Assembly (NCBI RefSeq): GCF_000003605.2
Contig: NW_003142329.1
Span: 1 to 11,283 of the forward strand
Origin: Saccoglossus kowalevskii
Taxonomy: Eukaryota > Hemichordata > Enteropneusta > Harrimaniidae
DNA length: 11,283 nt
Direction of reading: 5' to 3'
Part shown: positions 9,641 to 11,283 of the stretch, piece after piece
How the letters are laid out: every line of letters begins with the position of its first letter
Position numbering within the stretch: the first letter of the stretch is position 1
The notes under the pieces: model-generated
What the model saw: the letters and a program-made list of their open reading frames with translations, nothing else
Database searches by the model: none
Told to the model about the DNA's origin: nothing
Made by a program: the position numbers and the translations under genes

Positions 9641-9694
9641 TTTATTATTATTATTATTTATCTTTATTTCAGACTGTCAAGCATTTGAAAGTCC
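9641..9694 (-). mobile_element. Probable 3' tail of the minus-strand LINE
   Basis: Read on the minus strand, this is TTTCAAATGCTTGACAGTCT followed by GAAATAAAG and then a (AAT)n run ending near 9641. A short unique stretch, an AATAAA (plus-strand TTTATT 9663-9668) and a simple-repeat tail are typical of the 3' end of CR1/L2-like LINEs. It has the correct orientation and lies just downstream of the broken RT frame, which suggests the element is internally deleted and kept its tail. Confidence 0.5.
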
Positions 9695-9710
9695 ATATAA
9701 AACTAGTATG

Positions 9711-9731
9711 AAAATAAATAAATAAATAAAT
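9711..9731. repeat. (AAAT)n microsatellite
   Basis: Five AAAT-type units lie between the LINE coding remnant and its presumed tail. They possibly belong to the element's 3' UTR. Confidence 0.8.
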
Positions 9732-9751
9732 GAACAAAGAATATATGTATA

Positions 9752-10148
9752 TAGGTCAGTGTGCGTAAATTTAAAATGCTCGGCACTAAGACAATCCGAA
9801 CCACATGATTTACCCAAATCTAAGTTGCGCACGATACTAGAAATTTCCTCCATCGAGACACGTGGTGTACTTTCTGTAGAACCATTAACATAATCGTACA
9901 CTTTACTGCGAAGATTAACATCAGAAACAGAGTTAAGAAGGGCTTCAAAATGATTAGCCCACATATTAGCAATGTTATTGTTGCCCGACGAGCCATTAAC
10001 AGTAGCTGAAGGTGGAGACTTGGTGGACGCAGTAGCTTTTGTCCAAAACATAACGATGATTTTGATTTAGCAATGCTTCAGCGAGTTTGTCAGCTTTAAT
10101 CTTAGCCTGATTCTTTTTGCATATCCGTAGGGCATGCTTAAATTTCAT
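9752..10148 (-). pseudogene. LINE ORF2 remnant: linker and start of reverse transcriptase
   Basis: Minus-strand coding remnant of a CR1/L2-like LINE polyprotein. From 10148 leftward one frame reads a basic stretch (MKFKHALRICKKNQAKIKAD, then KLAEALLN) typical of the linker after the endonuclease. At about 10052 the frame shifts into one reading FWTKATAST, then IANMWANHFEALLNS and GKSCGSDCLSAEHFKFTHTD. This is the conserved lead-in to the reverse transcriptase, whose family pattern is GKS-G-DGLSAEHFK. Similarity stops at about 9752; the catalytic RT palm (with its YxDD) is absent. The methionine at 10051 is not a true start. An in-frame TGA at 10151-10149 marks the junction with the inserted fragment. 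The element cannot make RT. Confidence 0.8.
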
Positions 10149-10150
10149 TC

Positions 10151-10302
10151 ATTACAGATATGTCCATTTCTGTGTATGTGTTGTCAATGGCAACGAAAAT
10201 CAGCTCAGGCGTGTCGAGGAGGAAACTATATTCTGCCTTGGAACTAAAGAACCCCATGGAATTAACAAACAGTTCAACTCATTTGTTGAGCTTACTACCT
10301 AA
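10151..10302 (+). pseudogene. C-terminal remnant, GIY-YIG Penelope-like protein (tentative)
   Basis: The informative part is 10201-10275, translating as QLRRVEEETIFCLGTKEPHG and then INKQFNS, with a stop at 10300-10302. Proteins that end with a GIY-YIG endonuclease domain after a Penelope-type RT commonly close with a charged helix, then W/I-x-x-L-G/R-T-x-x-P-x-G-L/I-N; the spacing and the LGT..PHGIN signature agree. The upstream GIY-YIG core and RT are absent, so this is a 5'-truncated end. An ATG further upstream (10117) lies in LINE sequence read antisense and is not a start. Alternative: a chance frame in an unrelated repeat. Confidence 0.4.
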
Positions 10303-10413
10303 GGCGCGTTATATGTTCTATTGTGGAATTTTTTGTGATTCCATTTTATAGTTTATGCGCGTTCTTATGTTCCTATGTTCTACCTGTACGTTTTAACATT
10401 TTCTTCTATGCTA

Positions 10414-10441
10414 TCGATAAAGAGCCATTGCTCGAAACGTC
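10414..10441 (+). ncRNA. Degenerate hammerhead-ribozyme-like core
   Basis: TCGATAAA (10414-10421) is followed by a stem GAGC-CATT-GCTC (10422-10433) and GAAACGTC (10434-10441). The hammerhead core used by Penelope-like elements has CTGANGA(A), a stem II hairpin, then GAAA and the cleavage-site strand ending GTC. The stem and GAAACGTC are perfect here, but three of the eight bases of the first box differ, so it should be inactive. Its position just downstream of the Penelope-like stop codon is where such a motif would be expected. Confidence 0.45.
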
Positions 10442-10498
10442 TAGCTATTTTTAATAGTTATTTAGGACTACGATTACCAAATATTATCTACTATATAT

Positions 10499-11283
10499 CA
10501 TTTTGTATTGCTGACGGGTTTGAACTCCGAATGCTGCACCTGAAGCATTTGTAAGTGCATCAACGATTTCGTCATAATATTGACTTATCATAGTATTATG
10601 TTCGTCGTGTGTACAGTTTTGTGATTCACAAATAATAGCGTCAACAGGAATAACTATATTTTTTAAATACCTAACAGTGAGCTCAGAAAATTTAGTAAGC
10701 TTCGCCGTTGGTACTTTCGACCAATTAATTGGCGCATGTGTAGTGGAATTTGGATCGTAGGAGGGTTCTCCCTCAGTGGCGACCAACTTATCGATTTGGC
10801 AAGTCACAGATAATGGTAAATGGTCCGAAGCAATATGATCATATAAAATATTTATATCTACATTGGAGCGGTGCGCATTAATCGTTGAGACACAATGGTC
10901 TAGCCATGATGTAGTTTGATGTGCATCACTAATATATGTAACATTATTATCAGATTGACCAATAAATTCAATATCTGATAAAGTTAAGTTAGTATTAATA
11001 CACTGTTCCTTAAGTTCCTTGCCAAATTGGGATTTCATGTCCGCATTCCAGTCTCCCATAATAAATACATTGGATGCGTTTTGTTCCTGGACAATGGCAT
11101 TAATTTTTCCAAGGTAGCCAGTGAACTCGTCAAAAATGTCACTGCAGTTAATTGGATACACATAGAATGAAAAGCTGAACACATCCAAGTACAAGCTCAG
11201 CACCGAGAAGTTTAGAATCATTAAAAGACTTTATTTTAATCGAGTCCCCAAGCGATTTCCTCCATAAGATAGCAGTCCGCCAT
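10499..11283 (-). pseudogene. LINE APE-type endonuclease domain, frameshifted, partial
   Basis: Minus-strand remnant of the N-terminal endonuclease of a CR1/L2-like LINE; the active enzyme nicks target DNA to prime reverse transcription. It enters from the right edge as WRTAILWRKSLGDSIKIKSF, then NDSKLLGAELVLGCVQLFIL, in a frame that hits TAA at 11150-11148. The homologous reading continues in another frame from about 11155 (PINCSDIFDEFTGYL), so one indel lies near 11156. The second frame carries GDWNAD (codons about 11056-11039) matching the GDFN catalytic motif, a TYIS strand, SWLDHCV and SDHLPL (the SDH active-site motif). It then runs through a linker (INWSKVP...) to TRQQYK and stops at 10484 in inserted sequence. 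The methionine at 11221 is not the real start. Confidence 0.85.

Larger units (their letters stand above)
10149..10500 (+). mobile_element. Probable Penelope-like element 3' fragment inserted in the LINE
   Basis: LINE similarity stops at about 10500 (after ...TRQQYK) and resumes at about 10148 (MKFKHALR), leaving some 350 bp of foreign sequence. Read on the plus strand it contains the end of a reading frame resembling the C-terminus of GIY-YIG-bearing Penelope-like proteins, a short 3' region and a hammerhead-like core. This order fits the 3' part of a Penelope-like retroelement, 5'-truncated as is usual. The pentamer TCATT occurs at both edges (10149-10153 and 10498-10502) and could be a target-site duplication. 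The assignment rests on short motifs. Confidence 0.5.

Noticed and set aside
10510-10530. GGGTTTGAACTCCG as a Pol III B box (SINE or tRNA)
   Set aside because: It is inside the LINE endonuclease coding sequence (antisense), has no A box upstream and no cloverleaf.
1-11283. CRISPR array, bacterial operon, or rRNA/tRNA genes
   Set aside because: No spaced identical short repeats, no ribosome-binding-site-led gene runs and no recognisable structural RNA. The retroelements and microsatellites indicate an animal genome.

Overview
The window looks like A+T-rich (roughly two-thirds by eye), non-coding, repeat-laden DNA from an invertebrate animal genome. The evidence is the absence of bacterial gene packing, abundant microsatellites, decayed non-LTR retrotransposon sequence with an APE-type endonuclease, and a fragment that looks like a Penelope-like element. 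A marine or aquatic invertebrate (lophotrochozoan, cnidarian or similar) would fit, but no host gene is clear enough to place the species.

Layout. Positions 1-300 hold one short plus-strand reading frame that could be the end of a protein with a BESS-like motif. Positions 611-985 hold a degenerate tandem repeat, and 1209-1309 a small foldback (MITE-like) element. An old direct duplication of about 1.9 kb occupies 1921-3880 (copy A) and 4943-6820 (copy B). Between the copies lie a 41-unit pentanucleotide array (4067-4271) and about 670 bp of unassigned DNA. Copy B carries an inserted terminal-inverted-repeat element (6108-6560); a relative of it (1644-1876) abuts copy A. Positions 6830-9640 contain nothing I can identify beyond minor hairpins and short repeats.

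The right end (9641-11283) is a dead CR1/L2-like LINE on the minus strand that continues past the window edge. From its 5' side it shows an endonuclease domain with one frameshift, a break, a linker and first part of the reverse transcriptase with a second frameshift, and then what looks like its 3' tail, with most of the RT missing. A plus-strand fragment of about 350 bp interrupts it at 10149-10500. Its short reading frame resembles the C-terminal end of GIY-YIG Penelope-like proteins, and a degenerate hammerhead-ribozyme-like core follows.

There is no operon, no intact transposon and no cellular pathway here. The story is one of layered insertions, duplications and decay. The most interesting items are the Penelope/hammerhead relic nested head-on in the LINE, and the unevenly conserved non-coding duplication.
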